64,000 bases of DNA, from the NCBI GenBank assembly GCA_017165825.1, contig CM029377.1, positions 25,739,981-25,803,980 on the forward strand. Reading direction: 5' to 3'. Origin of the DNA: Hepsetus odoe (Eukaryota > Chordata > Actinopteri > Characiformes > Hepsetidae). The position numbers and the translations under genes were made by a program. Of this stretch, positions 23,655 through 36,382 are shown one piece after another; within the stretch, counting starts at the first letter, position 1, and every line of letters begins with the position of its first letter. Below the pieces are notes generated by a model. The model was given only the letters and a program-made list of their open reading frames with translations. It ran no database searches and was not told where the DNA came from.

Positions 23655-24949
23655 GTCTAGTCTATGCATAAGGAGACAAATAAGCAAAAATCAGTGGCAT
23701 AGTGGTTACAATTTTCTACCTCTGTGAAGTTCTTTGCAAAACATTTTGGTGAGTATAGGTGGTGAGTTTTAATTCTTTTTGATAAAGGAGCTTCTTAGCA
23801 AGCCAGCGTGATCTACAATCAATATACAAGAGGTAGAGAGATTTGTGTAAGTGATAAGCCTTTCTTTTCAGAATGTTAGCTTGTCTTAGAATACTGTCCT
23901 GCAAGCCAGAAAATATGTGTTGAGATCTATAGGACTAAAATATAAGACGTGCATGGGTGATCCTAATATGGGTGATCCTAATATTATTTTCAAATTATTC
24001 TGTATTTCTCCTGTTAAGATGACTGCACTGGGAACAAACTTGTCCAAACTTGTACTTGTCCAAAAGCTCAATTTATGTTTAAAAGGCTCATTTGGTTAGA
24101 AATCAAATTTAAAAATGTAATTTTCCTCTAATTTTAGATGTTGTCAAGCAGGCAAAACATGTCCAAATTCAGTTTTTTTTAGGATGCTATGGTTCTAATG
24201 TACCTAAAAATCTCCAAGTAAATATTCACCCAAATAGTTTGTGTCGGAATACATCACCAAAACCTCTCTTAAACTTCTTCATTAAGGTGGATCAGACTTG
24301 TGAATATGTTTAAGGTATTCAAATGAACAAAACTTCATCACACAAAACAAACATTTAAGACTGTAGTCATTTAAGAGCCAAGGACTGATTTTAGAATGTT
24401 ACTGCTGATGGAGTTTGTGAAAACACAAAATTGTGTAAAAATGCCTCATCGTTCAGCTTTTTGATCATTTTTTATAGCTCACAGTAAGTCATACTAGATC
24501 CTAAACTACACTGACAAATCTGCACCATGTTAATGAAGAGCAGGAAGCTATTTGAAGGAAGGTTTGTATTTGCAGAGAAGAAACTTAATTCCACTAAATT
24601 CCTGTCTGATTGGCTACATCTGGGATGGAAAACTAATTTCTAATCACTAGATCACTTTCTCTCAACAAAAAGGTTTGAAAAAATATTCATCAATTAAAGA
24701 CTTGGAGTGGTTGTTAATATTATTAGGAAGAAAAAATTTTGTTCATTCCATTTCGTTCCATTTTGTTTTTTTAGTCTTTTTCAAAGTCTCTACTTTCAAA
24801 AAGCTGCTTTATTAATTAACTGTTAAACATCAAATTTAATTAATTACACTTAGGTCTTTTTGGAGAGAGCTGCATACATGGAACCATGCATCCAATTATA
24901 ACAATGTTAATGATAATAATAATGAGAAATTATAAATATCACTAATATT

Positions 24950-25204
24950 GGGGCAGCGGTGGTCTAGTGGTTAGTGAGTTGGCCACATGATCGGAAGATT
25001 GTGGGTTAAAACCCCTTCCAAGTAGGTTGCCCTTAGGTATCCTTGAGCAAGGTACTGTCCCTGTCACTGCTCCCCGGGTGCTTTGATAGCTGCCCACTGC
25101 TGCACGGTGTTTGTGTGCATGGGTTAAATGCAGAGATCCAATTTCATTGTGGTTCACTGTGTGCTGTGCTGTGACCTCGCAATGATGAGAATAGTCACTT
25201 TCAC
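24950..25204 (+). mobile_element. tRNA-derived SINE, full length
   Basis: The head is GGGGCAGCGGTGGTCTAGTG, then ATCGGAAGATTGTGGGTTAA, and the 3' end is CGCAATGATGAGAATAGTCA. The B box is altered (GGTTAAAACCCC). Confidence 0.87.
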
Positions 25205-26126
25205 ATATTACCTCAGTATGCTTTACAGACAAATAGTAAGGTTAAAAAAAGCAAAAATCAACATATGGTAAATAAAGTTAACCAAGAAAAAATGTAAATG
25301 AATTAGTAATGTACATGAAAAGCTAAATTACACAGTTAATTCTGACCTCGTTATGTGTGCCTAAACACTTCCACTTTAGTCTCAGTGCTTCATTTTGGCA
25401 ACCACTACTTTTATATTTCTTCCTTTTTTATCTTAAATGCTGCAGTTCATAAATAACTAAAACTGCAATGTTTATAGGAACAGTTTCAGTTTCTGCTGTC
25501 AGCAGCTGATATCATGCTTTAATGTATAGTATAAAATCTCTGGCTAATTCATAGTTTCACATTTTGACTTAATGAGGAGACCTGACCTTTCCAGTGTGGG
25601 TTAGACATACTTATATCTGGTTGATTTTATTCTATTAGCAATGGTGAACAATTTAATTGCAAAGTTACATGAGACGTATCAGTTTTGTGTTATCACTGTT
25701 GTTAAACTTTAGAATAAAAATCATATAAAATTACCTCATGACATAAAGAAAGTATATTTTTAAGTGTTTCTTGTCCCAAATGTCCCAAATGTGGCTGCCT
25801 AAGTGGAAAAAGAAATCAATTTCCACTGTTTAGAAGCAAAAATAACTTAAAGAGGCATGTACACTTTTGCCGAACAAACACAATAGCAAGACGGCTAATA
25901 CTGTTTAATTTATTGATTTCCATATACCTACCAGTATAATTTATTACAGCTTCCCATAAAAATCCAGTGTTTTATAGATACACTGGCCATTAAAAGTGTT
26001 TGACCTCCTTCCCCCAAATTACAGATCTTTGTTTGCTGGTCTTTGCTTACAAGAAGTAGAAGAAGGCTAAATAATTACAGATAAATTAATGGGGCCATAT
26101 TTTATAGTGTTAAGCCAGTATCGATG
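25205..26126. other. Plain AT-rich intron
   Basis: No features are recognised between the SINE and the Tc1-like element. Confidence 0.55.
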
Positions 26127-26128
26127 TA

Positions 26129-27560
26129 CAGTCATGTGAAAAAATTAGAACATGCTATTAAATATTCGGTTCTTTATTAAGAAATTTTCACATATCGATG
26201 TCTGATCTTGTTTTAATTTATCTCTGGACAAGAAAATTATTTAATTGCAGGTAAACAACAAAAATGAACCATGATTTATTCATTAAACAAAAGATGTCAA
26301 CAAAAATGTGTATTCTAACCAAGGAAGAAGTTAGGACACCCTACCCCCTAATAGCTAGTGTTGACCCCATTTGGCTGAAATAACTGCAGTGAGACGCTTC
26401 TTGTAGCGTCTACCAGTCTCTGACTTTGGTCTGAGGAAACTTTGCCCCACTCCTCAATGCAGAATTCTTTAAGCTGTGAGATGTTTGAGGGGTTTCTTGC
26501 ATGTACAGCCCACTTCAAGTCACCCCATGGCATCTCAATGGGATTAAGATCAGGGCATTGACTCTAATGACTTTTGAGTCATTGTCATGTTGCAGGGTCC
26601 AGTTCTGCTTCAACTTTAATGCTTTTACAAATGGTCTCACATCTTCCTAAAGCATGCAAAGCATCCCCAAACCATGACACCTCCACTCCATACTTCACAG
26701 TTGGTATGAGGCTCTTTTCCTGGAATGATGTATTTGGTTTATGCCAGACATGTCCTCTGTTCTAGTGTCTAATAAATTCAATTTTAGACTCATTTGTCCA
26801 AAGAAAATTATTCCGGAAGTGAAAGTGAAAGTGACTATTCTTGTTATTGTGAAACACTGCACAGCACAACACAACGAAATTCAACCTCTGCGCTTCACCC
26901 ATACACACATGTGCAGCAGGGGGCAGCTATTGAAAGCACCTGGGGAACAGTGACGGTACACAAGGGTACCTCAGGGCAACCTACTGGTGAGGGAACCTAC
27001 TGGTCTGCTCTCAGGGTGAACTTGCTTGGACAGCCAACTTGCTGGGCATGCTGGCAGTTGTTTTGGAAGTCCTCCACTTGTAGACTATTTTCCAGACAGT
27101 GGAATGGCTGATTGCAAATTCTTTTGAAATCTTTTTAAATCCCTTACCAGACTTATAAACTGCTACAATCTTCTTTCTGAAGGCTTCAGACAGCTCTTTA
27201 GATTTCACCATGGTGTTCATTCTCACCTCAACAGTCAGGAGCACCAAACTAAATGTCTGAGATTTAAAAGGGCAAACCTCCTTCAAAATGCTGAGTAACA
27301 ATGTTCTAATCAAGTGCTCCTGTTGTGCTTTTCCTGTGTGTGATTTGAGCCATTTTAATTGGAGGAAAAGGGGGTGTCACCAGTAATCGCATTTTTGTAG
27401 AATTCCATTTTACAGAAGTTTTTGAAAAGTCTTTTTTTCAGTTTTAATTGTTTAGCTATATTACTGGAATATCCCAGAATTGTAAAAATATCCAAATGTC
27501 CAAGATTGTTACAAAAACATACAGGCTTTCATAGGGTGTCCTGATTTTTTCACATGACTC
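26129..27560 (-). mobile_element. Tc1-like transposon with both ends, transposase decayed
   Basis: It is flanked by TA at 26127-26128 and 27561-27562. The left end CAGTCATGTGAAAAAATTAG matches the reverse complement of the right end (GAGTCATGTGAAAAAATCAG), giving terminal inverted repeats. The transposase is antisense. The N-terminal helix-turn-helix is at about 27011-27220 (MVKSKELSEAFRKKIVAVYK, GKGFKKISKEF). The middle part encodes RHVWHKPN-like sequence near 26700-26750, and the C-terminus is at 26348-26533 (MPWGDLKWAVHARNP). Frames are shifted and stopped, and a SINE sits at 26816-27000. Without it the element is about 1.25 kb, normal for Tc1. The catalytic DDE residues cannot be confirmed. 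Confidence 0.87.
26816..27000 (-). mobile_element. tRNA-derived SINE nested in the Tc1-like element
   Basis: It runs antisense from GAAGTGAAAGTGAAAGTGAC to ACCTCAGGGCAACCTACTGG. It is 5'-truncated, lacking the tRNA-like head, and interrupts the transposase remnant, so it is the younger insertion. Confidence 0.82.
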
Positions 27561-27903
27561 TAAATGGCACTGTGACCCCCATTCCAGACTCCTAGGGCAG
27601 TGTGTCTTGTCACATTCGGTTCTACAGTTTTTATGAATGAGCTTGCAAATTGAACTCAGCCTATTTTCTTTTTTCCGGCACTTAATGTTTCCTCGAGAGC
27701 CCATGTGAGTGCTTATTGGAAGACTTCTGTCACAGCGGATACACACTGCTAATTGGCATTCATACATCATGTGACTCATTTGTGAAACTGGCTTTGTTGT
27801 TTACTTCTATCACAACTTAAGTCCTTTTGTGCAGCATTTTTCATTATTTTGTCTACTTTAATCACCAAATCTTAGAATTCAACACAGCTTGGTATTATTT
27901 CAT

Positions 27904-28128
27904 GGGGCAGCAGTGGCCTAGTGGTTAGGGAGTTGGCCCTGGTTTGGAATAATTCCCTCTCCAGTAGGTTGCCCTGAGGGACCCTTGAGCAAGGTACCGT
28001 CCCCGTCACTGCTCCCAGGGCACTTTCAATAGCTGCCCCATGCTTCACGTGTGTATGGGTGAAACGCAGAGGTTGAATTTCGTCGTGCTGTGCTGTGCTG
28101 CGTTTCACAATGACAAGGGTAGTCACTT
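27904..28128 (+). mobile_element. tRNA-derived SINE
   Basis: The head is GGGGCAGCAGTGGCCTAGTG. The tRNA-like middle is damaged. The 3' end is GCGTTTCACAATGACAAGGG followed by TAGTCACTTTCA. It lies about 490 bp upstream of the EYS exon. Confidence 0.86.
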
Positions 28129-28599
28129 TCATACTGGCTGCTCCTAGAAGTATAAATTACTCGTCACTCACATTTAGTCTCTGCTTCCGATCAGAAGAAG
28201 GAAACTGTGTAGGATTTTGTAAAAATGCTTGAGACTTTGTCATGAGCAAAATGGTACATTTATCCAGCGGCAGGAGGTAGGAAAAAATGTTTAATTTCCA
28301 ATATGTGTAACCCAGAGATTAGTATCTGGGACACATTCACAGTGAGTGGGAAGTCTATTTTGTATTTCTCTTGATGTCGAAATAACTGTTTTCTGTGTTT
28401 GGGAAATTGGTCTTTAATGTTTTAATGTGCATGCACAATCAGCTTGTAAATAGTTAACTAATTTGTAACTTTTCATAACCAAAAGTAGGACAAAAGTCTA
28501 GGTTTAAAGTGTCTGTCTGTCTTTTGCAGCTGATAGCAACAATACTAAAAATCTACAAAGAAATACTGCATGTACGTCTTTACAAAACAATTAAAACAA

Positions 28600-28617
28600 G
28601 ACTTTTTTCTAACTCAG
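28600..28617 (+). other. eys: Splice acceptor of the upstream EYS exon
   Basis: A T-rich run is followed by CTAACTCAG. The AG at 28616-28617 is the only one between the pyrimidine run and the conserved FLGGVP residues. A CTAAC branch-like motif lies unusually close to it. Confidence 0.85.
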
Positions 28618-28838
28618 GTTGCATTCGGGCCTACTTTCTTGGGTGGTGTTCCATCACTCTCCAGCCTGCATGACAATGCAGGGAATGTGACTGGGTTTAT
28701 GGGCTGCATCCGTGAGCTGCAGGTCAACTCAAAGGAGATCTACATTGCTGGGGAGGCAGTCCGAGGCAGAAACATCAACAACTGTGATGCACCGGTGTGC
28801 CAGCTCCAGCCATGTAGAAATGGTGGGACCTGCATCAG
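28618..28838 (+). CDS. eys: EYS internal exon: laminin-G end plus first half of an EGF repeat
   Basis: This exon encodes 73 residues plus two bases of a split codon. The first part is the end of a laminin-G module, with the signature FLGGVPSLSSLH, then GFMGCIRELQVN and RGRNINNC. An N-V-T N-glycosylation sequon lies in the loop. The second part starts an EGF repeat: VC, four residues, C, RNGGT, C. The match to the C-terminal laminin-G/EGF region of vertebrate EYS, recognised from memory, is residue by residue. EYS is an extracellular-matrix protein needed for photoreceptor maintenance, and its loss causes retinitis pigmentosa 25 in humans. The acceptor is a pyrimidine-rich stretch ending AACTCAG (28611-28617), and no other AG occurs before the conserved residues. 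The donor is CAG|GTATGA at 28838/28839. The exon starts in phase 0 and ends in phase 2. In-frame triplets before 28618 are intron read-through. Agrin, pikachurin and crumbs share the domain types, but the residues fit EYS best. Confidence 0.93.
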
Positions 28839-29449
28839 GTATGAAATCCTCAGTTTGTGTAAATAAAGCAGTCACACAAAACCCAGATCAAGTACAGTTA
28901 AAAATATATCATTTGATTTAAGCGAAATACACCGGTCTGGCAATTACTTTTATGTCAAACCCTCTGTCATACACTGCCCTGGCCTTCTGATTACTGGCCC
29001 AGCCTCACACATACCTGAGCTGTGTTTTCTCATTTCTTAGAGCTATTTTTACACCTAGCCTCCAGTTTGCTTTCTTATAAAGGATGGTCATTGCTGTTCA
29101 GCTGTTTTTTGACTTTTACGTCTATTTGTTCTGTTTTATTATTACCAGCTTTTGTTGTTTCCAAATTGGCGTTGTATGCTTTGCCCTCAAACTAAATGCT
29201 TCTGTGAAACCTATTTTTAGCATGTACACTGCATATTGAAAGCTTTCAGGTGCATTTAAGGTTTCCACATTTTATGTTTCAGATTCATCTGAAAATGATT
29301 GTCCTTTGTTTTCTTGGTGATATTTCTCAAATCATTGTTATGTTGAAATGTAAAGCCCTAGTCTGAGCTCTGAGATAAACACTCTGAAAAAGGTATTCAT
29401 TCAAGATAACTTTATATTTTCCAACATTTAAACTTTTTTTTCACCCAAT

Positions 29450-29820
29450 TCTGTGTCCCAGAGTAACATCTCCACAGCAAGATGCTGCCACCACCATGTT
29501 TGACTGTAGGAATGGTATCAATGAGGTGATACGCAGCCCTGATTTACATGCTCGGGATTGGTCTCCCAATCATATTGTCTTTGTTTAATCAGAGGATTTA
29601 TCTTCTAATGGTCTGAGAAACAGTGATTCAGCTTTTTCGCAGGCTCCCAGTTGGCTGTCATTTGCCCTTTACTTCCATCCGGTCAAAAGTCACTTAATTT
29701 TGGTTTTTGAGAGGGAAACGCTCTGATTTTATGACTTTGTACAGTAACTGCTGCTAACACAACATCATTGGACAGCTCAGCCTACATGGAGGAAAAGACT
29801 AACCCTTAGTTCTGTTATGT
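29450..29820 (-). mobile_element. Tc1-like transposase remnant, second family
   Basis: It contains AAGATGCTGCCACCACCATG and TTTGACTGTAGGAATGGTAT, which read antisense as the HGGGSI transposase segment, then TAATGGTCTGAGAAACAGTG. It is familiar from teleost Tc1 elements. No ends were identified and no frame survives. Confidence 0.65.
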
Positions 29821-30306
29821 CAGTTAACAAATGTCTGCACTAGCAAACATAATCATGAATGACTGTGGGCAGCAGCCAGTTCAGATCTATTGAACTCCCA
29901 GACACAGATAGTTATCGTACTATCACCAGACATCTCACTTGTGACCTCCCAATTTAAAGGGCCTCATTAAGACCGCTGGGCCTTTTAGAAGCCCAAGTTG
30001 ATGAGGCTTTAGCACAATTACTTCTGCATCTTTGTGAACATGTGCAGACATGAAAAAATGGAAGTATAGATTCATTTTCCTATTTCCCATTTTGTAATGC
30101 AATATAGTATGTAAAAGTTTGAACACCCCAAATTCCATGTTTTTTTTTTTTTTTACTATTTAAGTAAGTTAATACATGCTCTACAGTGAACTTAAATAGT
30201 GCACTGTTCTGGAATTTCAAGTGTACCATATTTATTTTTCTTTCTAAGTTTGAAATATTAGAAAAGGGTCAGAACTCAATCTGACCAGTCTGTCTCAATC
30301 AATCAA

Positions 30307-30548
30307 CGGGGTAGTGTTGGCCTAGAGGTTAGGGAGAAGGCTCCTGGATCATGAAGAAGATCATGAAGATCATGGAAATCTGGGACCGGTAGGTTGCGCT
30401 GAGATGCCCTTTGAGCAAGATACCGCCCCATCACTGCTTCCTGGGCACTTTAAATAACTGACCCCTGCTGCAACGATGTGTATGGGTGAAATACAGAGGT
30501 TGCATTTCGTTATGTTTTGCTGTGCTTCACAATGACAATTACGTTACT
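30307..30548 (+). mobile_element. tRNA-derived SINE, diverged
   Basis: The head is GGGGTAGTGTTGGCCTAGAG. It has a local AGATCATGAAG duplication in the tRNA-like part. The 3' end is TTCACAATGACAATTACG. It abuts the foldback element that follows. Confidence 0.8.
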
Positions 30549-30550
30549 TT

Positions 30551-31098
30551 TAAAGTTTTAGGCAGGTGTGAAAAAATGCTGTAAACAAAGAACGCTTTCA
30601 AAAATGGAAGTGTTCATCATTTATTTTCATCAATCAACAAACTGCAGTGAATGAACAAAAGAGAATCTAAATCAGATCAATATTCGGTGTGACCACCCTT
30701 TGCCTTCAAAACAGCATCAGTTCTTCAAGGTACACTTGCACACAGTTTTTGATGGAACTCGGCTGGTAGCTTGTTCCAAACATGACTGTGTTTCAACCTC
30801 CGTGTGACATCGATGATCATCAGTACCTGTCTGGTAAAACTGGTTGATCACACACCGACTATAATCCTACAGAATCCCTGACTTTGTGCAAGTGTACCTA
30901 GAAGAACTGATGCTGGTTTGAAGGCAGTAACGCCAAATATTGATTTGATTTAGATTTTTCTTTTGTTCACTCACTTTGCATTTTGTAAATTGCTAAAAAT
31001 AAACAATCATTATTAATATTTCTGAAAGCATTCTTTGTTTACGGCATTTCACACCTGCCAGGTTTCACACCTGCCTAAAACTTTTGCACAGTACTGTA
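30551..31098. mobile_element. Foldback (Tc1-derived, MITE-like) element, copy 1
   Basis: The right end is TTTTGCACAGTACTGTA. Inverted arms of about 200 bp share GTTTTAGGCAGGTGTGAA, GTAAACAAAGAA.GCTTTCA and TTCTTC.AGGTACACTTGC in opposite senses at about 30556-30750 and 30890-31085. The left terminal dozen bases are lost. No transposase lies in the short middle (TGGTTGATCACACACCGAC). From memory this matches the inverted-repeat ends of a fish Tc1-like element with its coding part deleted. Confidence 0.8.
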
Positions 31099-32392
31099 GT
31101 TACTTTTCAATCTGGGACATCCCTATAAAGTTTACCTTATTTATATCCAAATACCCCATTTAGGTCTTTGTAATAAGTATGTCTTCCCTTACAAGATGCT
31201 GCCTGATTTTCATTGGCCAGTTGCCCGGTGTAGTGCTTTATATTGCGACAACACCAATCTCAGAAGACAGCACGCCTCCTCTGACACATATGAAACCAGC
31301 CACTGCTTCTGCACATGCTGCACAGTTCTGTCATTCAGTCTAACAGACACCCAATTGCTGGAAATGGAGCTTAGCCATGTGGGGACAGACAGACCCTGCT
31401 GTCACACAATCTGAACCCAGCTAGTTATGTTCCCATGAACCTCCAATCACTGAAGCATATGGCACAGCTGGGCTTTGGATCTAAATCTCAGGGGTAGCTC
31501 CAGTATAACGCATATCAGATTTGCTTCTTGAAAAGAAGACTTTCTAAGATTCATCAGTAATTTTCCTCTGATGTTTTGGGTCTTAATGCAGCATCAATGT
31601 CCCAGTAAAACCACTCATCCCTCAGATGAACATTAGAATGAAAAAGCTTTCATTTGAAAGTTTCTTTACATATTGAAACATCTGTCAGGAGTGGTGACTT
31701 TTTGCCACTTGTGAAAGTTATGTCACGTTATACTTTTGAGTAAATTCGATTAATTATTCAGTACCTTCGAACACTAATGGGTGGTTTGTGCCAACAAGGA
31801 TTAAATTAAGCAGAGTTTAGGGCTATTAAGGTTTGTTAAATTAGGTCCTGTTTTTAAAATGGCTTAATTGATTTTGCAGGCAAAGAAATCTATCAGACAT
31901 TTAAACAGCCTACCATTATTTGACCCAGCTTGATATCAAGATGATCATGGATGAGCTCAGCCCTGAAAAGACAGCTTTAAATATACATTAAATATGCTGC
32001 TACATTTGCAGCTGATTTTGGATTCATTTCAAGTTCACAAGCAAGCACCAGTCATGCATGTCATGTTGTTTAATGCAGGAATGTTAAATAGGTTTCTGCT
32101 CACTTTACACATGTTTAATAACTTGCTAGTTTTGCTGGTGCAATTTGCTGGTTTTATCGGAAAGAACTTGTTCGCAAATGAATGATCCATAAGTGCTTTG
32201 TTTATATAATATTTATACTGTGCATTCATAACATCCAAACAGTCCGACACACAACTGAACCAACACCAGGAGCTAAGCCTCTCCATAGAGCTGACTGGTG
32301 GGGAAATTCTGGAACATATAGCCAATTTTCAATCACTGCAGTTGTATCAGCTTCTGTATGTCTCAAAAGATTTTAGAGTGTGTCAGCATCAG

Positions 32393-32628
32393 GGCTGTGG
32401 AGATCTAGTGCTTAGTGACAAGGCCCCAGGATTGGAAGGTAGTGGGTTCGAATCCCAAACCTGTAAGTTGCCCTGAGATACCCTTGAGCAATGTACCGGC
32501 TCCATCACTGCTTCCCGGGTGCTGGACATAGCTACCCCATGCTGCACGTTGTGTATGGGTTAAATGCAGAGAATGCATTTCGTTGTGATGTGCTCCGCCA
32601 TGTTTCACAATGACGGTCACTTTCGCTT
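32393..32628 (+). mobile_element. tRNA-derived SINE with intact B box
   Basis: It has a GGAGATCTAGTGCTTAGTGA head, B box GGTTCGAATCC (32446-32456), body AGTTGCCCTGAGATACCC and end TTTCACAATGACGGTCACTT. Confidence 0.85.
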
Positions 32629-32644
32629 TTGCTTATGCCCATTC

Positions 32645-33215
32645 AGCAGAGCATTTGTAAGGTTAGGCACTGATGTTGGGCAAGAAGCCTTGTCTTGCGA
32701 TCTCCATCCTTGTCCATCCCAATAGTCTTGATTGGATTGCGGTCAGGGCTAAAAACATGTCCGTTAAGTTTTTCCACACCAAACTCAAACACAAAGGTCA
32801 TTTCAGACCTTGTTTTGTGCAGTGAAGGTGTGCTGGAACAGGAAAGGGCTTTTCCCAATATGTTACAAAATAGTTGGAAGCTTAAACTGTCCATTAAGAA
32901 TCTTAAGAATGAAGTTTCTCTTGACTGGAACTAAGGGGCCATTTTGAAAAACATTACTATTGATCTACACTCCCCCAAATATTACAGTTGGGACAGTGCA
33001 GTCAGGCATGTAATGTTCTCCTGGCATCCAAGCCAGACCATTAGACTGCAAATCAGAGAAGCAGGGTTTACCTCTCTACAGAGCAGGTTTCCACTGCTCC
33101 AGAGTCCAATGGCAACATGCTTTACTTGACTCCATACAATGCTTGGAATTGGACTTGGCACAGAAACTCATTCCATGACGATCTCAGTGCACGAAATGAC
33201 GACAACATTAGAGAT
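32645..33215 (-). mobile_element. Decayed Tc1-like transposon fragment, same family as 2779-3415
   Basis: Shared segments include AGGCACTGATGTTGGGCAAG, GTGCTGGAACAGGAAAGGGC, GACTGGAACTAAGGGGCC, CTGGCATCCAAGCCAGAC and CCACTGCTCCAGAGTCCAAT. These are antisense transposase pieces. No end repeats were identified. Confidence 0.75.
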
Positions 33216-34704
33216 GACAATTTCTAGACATTACAAGCCTCCACACTCTGTTCATCTTTGCAATAGTATCAATAACAATTGACCAGGGATTACCTAGAGA
33301 GGAAAATACATTTCCTGGACCTATTGCAAAGGGTGGTATCTTTTGGTAGTACCACACATAAATTCTCATAAATATTTTTGTCATCTTGGAAGTTGATAAC
33401 TTACATAGCCAACTATCATTTGAATATATTCTGCCACAGGAAATTCCAACAGCAAACTGCTGAGGCTATGAAACGTATGTTTGGAGATAGAGCCATGTAG
33501 CCCAGATCTAATCAAACCCCCACATATAGCAATGTGTAGGAGTTGAACGACTCCCAGCGTTTGTTCCAGCACTGTGTCTGTTTCGCATTGCTCTTCCTAT
33601 TTTTTGTCTACAACATCTAGAACATTTTGCTGAATTTTCTTTGCCTTAAAAGCTGATTTGTTTTGCAGTCTTGTCTTGCTGCTGAGTTCAGAGTCATACT
33701 ATTCAGACCCCTGGTGCAGCATGCTGGGATGTAGACGTCTACAATATTTGAACGACCTCTCTAGAAAAGTTGTTAGCATTTATTCATCTTTTTTTTCACC
33801 TGAAAGGTCAAGAGGAGCACAGGAACTATGTCAGCTATAGAAATGAATCTATTTGCATTCTTGCATTATTATTTATCAAACAGAATTAGCCAGGTATGTC
33901 TGGTAAGGTAAGGTTTGTGCTCTTTAATATAAATGTGTTTTAATTCCATTAAGCACATCATCTGCTTCCAACATTTTGGTCACGTGTGGTTTTCAGCTGC
34001 ACATTGTTGCTCACTAAACACGTTTGTAAATATTGTGAGAATGCTATGCAGATGTTAGCAGGAAGATGCACACTTGAGTGTTAAATAGCTGTAATCACAG
34101 GCTTGATTGCATTACTGATGTATGCTAACAAAGGTGGGGATGTGTGACTGCATGAACAACCAGCAATCATTTGATTGTGGCCTACTCTCAGTGCTGAATA
34201 CACATCTTGGCTGCTTTTGCAAAAAAGGATTTGTTAACGGATGCGTTAGTATGTTTGGGTTGATCCTTAAAAGGGACATTTGATGGTGAATGATGGCCCA
34301 ATCAGAAGTATTTAAGAAAAGGTTGTTTGTAGGGTGGATTGTTTTTTTTGGTTTGTTTTTTTTCTGATTTAGCAACCTTAAAAATAATGGTGCCAGAAGG
34401 GGTTGCCATAGACGTTTTCTTACCCCCGATGTCGGTAACAACCCAAGCAATCCACACATGCAAAGAAATCAAAATAATTAAGGCCATGCGTGCTTATTTT
34501 CCCCACTGTATGTGTTTGTACAAAGAATCTCCCCGCAATTCTATTAGCTGAAGGGCCTGTATCTTAACATTTTTATTGTGTAATGTTTTCTCTAAGCTCC
34601 ACTTGTAATATTTAACTGTGTTCCAAAAACAGGCATGATTCATATTTTTGTGAACATTTTCTAACCTCTCATTATCCACCAGATTTAATTGCTGTGCCCC
34701 CAAA

Positions 34705-34806
34705 AACATGAAGAGGACATGTAAAATCCACACAGAAACAACCTCACCAGGGAATCAAACTCAGGACCTTTTCGACGTCAGGCAACCCACTGCACCACTT
34801 TGATCA
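34705..34806 (-). mobile_element. V-SINE-like fragment
   Basis: Antisense reading: AAATCCACACAGAAACAACC, CACCAGGGAATCAAACTCAG, GACCTTTTCGACGTCAGGCA, ending CACTGCACCACTTTGATCAC. This is the tRNA-like head of the V-SINE class, decayed. Confidence 0.6.
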
Positions 34807-35184
34807 CTAAAAAAAGGGTGAATTCTAAACAGGCTGTTTTTGTTACATAATGCATTGCATAGACTGTGGAGCAGAGGTGCCACAAGTACACAATTTAGCA
34901 AAGTCATGAGCTGCAGATCAGGCAGAATCAGGACAAGCAGAAAAGAAAGAAAGATTAATTTAACTATTCAGGAGTAGCCTCCCTTTCATGGTTTCATCAT
35001 TGTGTCTGGTTAGAAATTGTTATAAGCTTATGGGTTGCGTTATGTCTGTTCTGCACAATATGCATGAATACACCAAGGGATTATTATTTCTATGTATTGT
35101 CCGTTTAGTTTGAAATCTGTTTTGATGCCAGGAAGATGATGCAAATATACAAATACATTAACAAACCTGTTTAGAAAATATAAG

Positions 35185-35317
35185 GAGTCTAAAGTACAGA
35201 TACTTCATGTTAAAGTATAGGGGGAAAGGAAAAAGTAATCTGAAATATAATTGCCCTCTTAAGTACTCTTAAGTACAAAACAAAGTGTCTGTACTTCATT
35301 ACTGCCCATCTCTGGCA
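35185..35317. repeat. hAT-like nonautonomous repeat fragment
   Basis: It contains AAAGTACAGATACTTCATGT and ends TACTTCATTACTGCCCATCT followed by CTGG. This resembles the ends of common fish hAT-derived repeats, from memory. The opposite end is not seen. Confidence 0.4.
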
Positions 35318-35859
35318 GGGAGTGGATGGTACTGTTAAACACTGTTAAAGTACTACATTAAATTATTTTCTTTCTTTTTTCTTTTTTTTTTAAAGCTGCA
35401 TTTCCATCACACAGCCCCTTTAAAGGTCAAGGCATGAACCATTTAAGAACCTTTTTCTATGATTGTATGAATGAACCTTGTTTTGAACCTTCGCTATTGC
35501 GAGAACACTCCTGATTTGAATCACTACTTAAACTTTTAGACCCAAAGCCTTTCCCCTTAAAAGTTGATGTGATTTGTGAAGAATATTTATTTTCTAAATG
35601 TAGGCCAATGCAATCACAGTGAATCCTGTTGTGGTTTAACAGGCTTTTGAGAGCAGGGAATCTGTTGAAAAAAAAGTGCGTAGCACTGGTCCAGAACCCA
35701 TCTGCAAATGGAGACTTTTTTTTTTGGTCAAATACTCACAACACTTGCCTTATACATTACCATCCTGCCTCATCTCTAATGGTCCATAGAGGGACACCTG
35801 AAAAAAGCGGGGCAAGGTCTAATGGAGAACTCTGGCCCTCCTACGTTTGCATATAAATA

Positions 35860-36340
35860 GTCTCATTCACGTCAGACTCTCCCTGTTTCCCTCCAGTACA
35901 TCTGCAGTTGCCTGAAAACAAATGGACCCCCACCCCTGCGCACTTCTCTTTGATTCCATGGCTATGCTCTCGTCACATGCTGGTCAGATATCATGCATTC
36001 GCCTGCTGAATAGACGCTCGCCGAGAAAGGACAGCTCAGCCTCAAGATAGGGCTCCTCCTCAAGCATGATTCAATGAATACAGTGAGGGAACTTGGGCTT
36101 GTGCATGTCGCCTTCAATTACACAGCTCCATTAAGATAGGACCTTCTTGTGCTGGTTTTAAAAGGGGAGAAGTAGCCGTGCGCCTCATTTTTGACAGGAG
36201 ATAACAGCCCTTGCTGCCATCTTTGCATTCTGTTTTCCTGACTGTAATCCCAAATAGCTCAGAGCCGCCACTGAGTGGGAGCACTTTTTTTTCCCCTCGC
36301 AGCTGATGCTAGCAGGCTTGGCATTTTTCAACAGATGGTT
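35860..36340. other. Repeat-free, GC-richer intron block
   Basis: It contains CCCACCCCTGCGCACTTC, GACGCTCGCCGAGAAAGG and GGAGAAGTAGCCGTGCGCC. No repeats or domains are recognised. It is a candidate conserved noncoding block, on composition only. Confidence 0.3.
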
Positions 36341-36350
36341 CTCAAATATT

Positions 36351-36382
36351 CCCCAACCCCACCCCACCCCACCCCCCCCCCA
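36351..36382 (+). repeat. (CCCCA)n/poly(C) low-complexity run
   Basis: CCCCAACCCCACCCCACCCC is followed by a run of nine to ten C. The complementary strand has four or more G-runs, so it could form a G-quadruplex. Confidence 0.85.

Larger units (their letters stand above)
1..28617 (+). other. eys: EYS intron upstream of the first visible exon (partial)
   Basis: This is the intron that ends at the AACTCAG acceptor before 28618, and it runs off the left edge. No preceding laminin-G exon was recognised, although a short exon could hide here. It holds RTE, Tc1 and SINE copies, a tRNA-Gly-like locus and the large inverted duplication, all annotated separately. The strand is that of the host gene. 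Confidence 0.8.

Noticed and set aside
28839..28866. Extension of the EYS reading frame past 28838
   Set aside because: The in-frame codons after the CAG|GTATGA donor lead to a stop and do not match EYS, whereas splicing to 52205 restores the EGF repeat.
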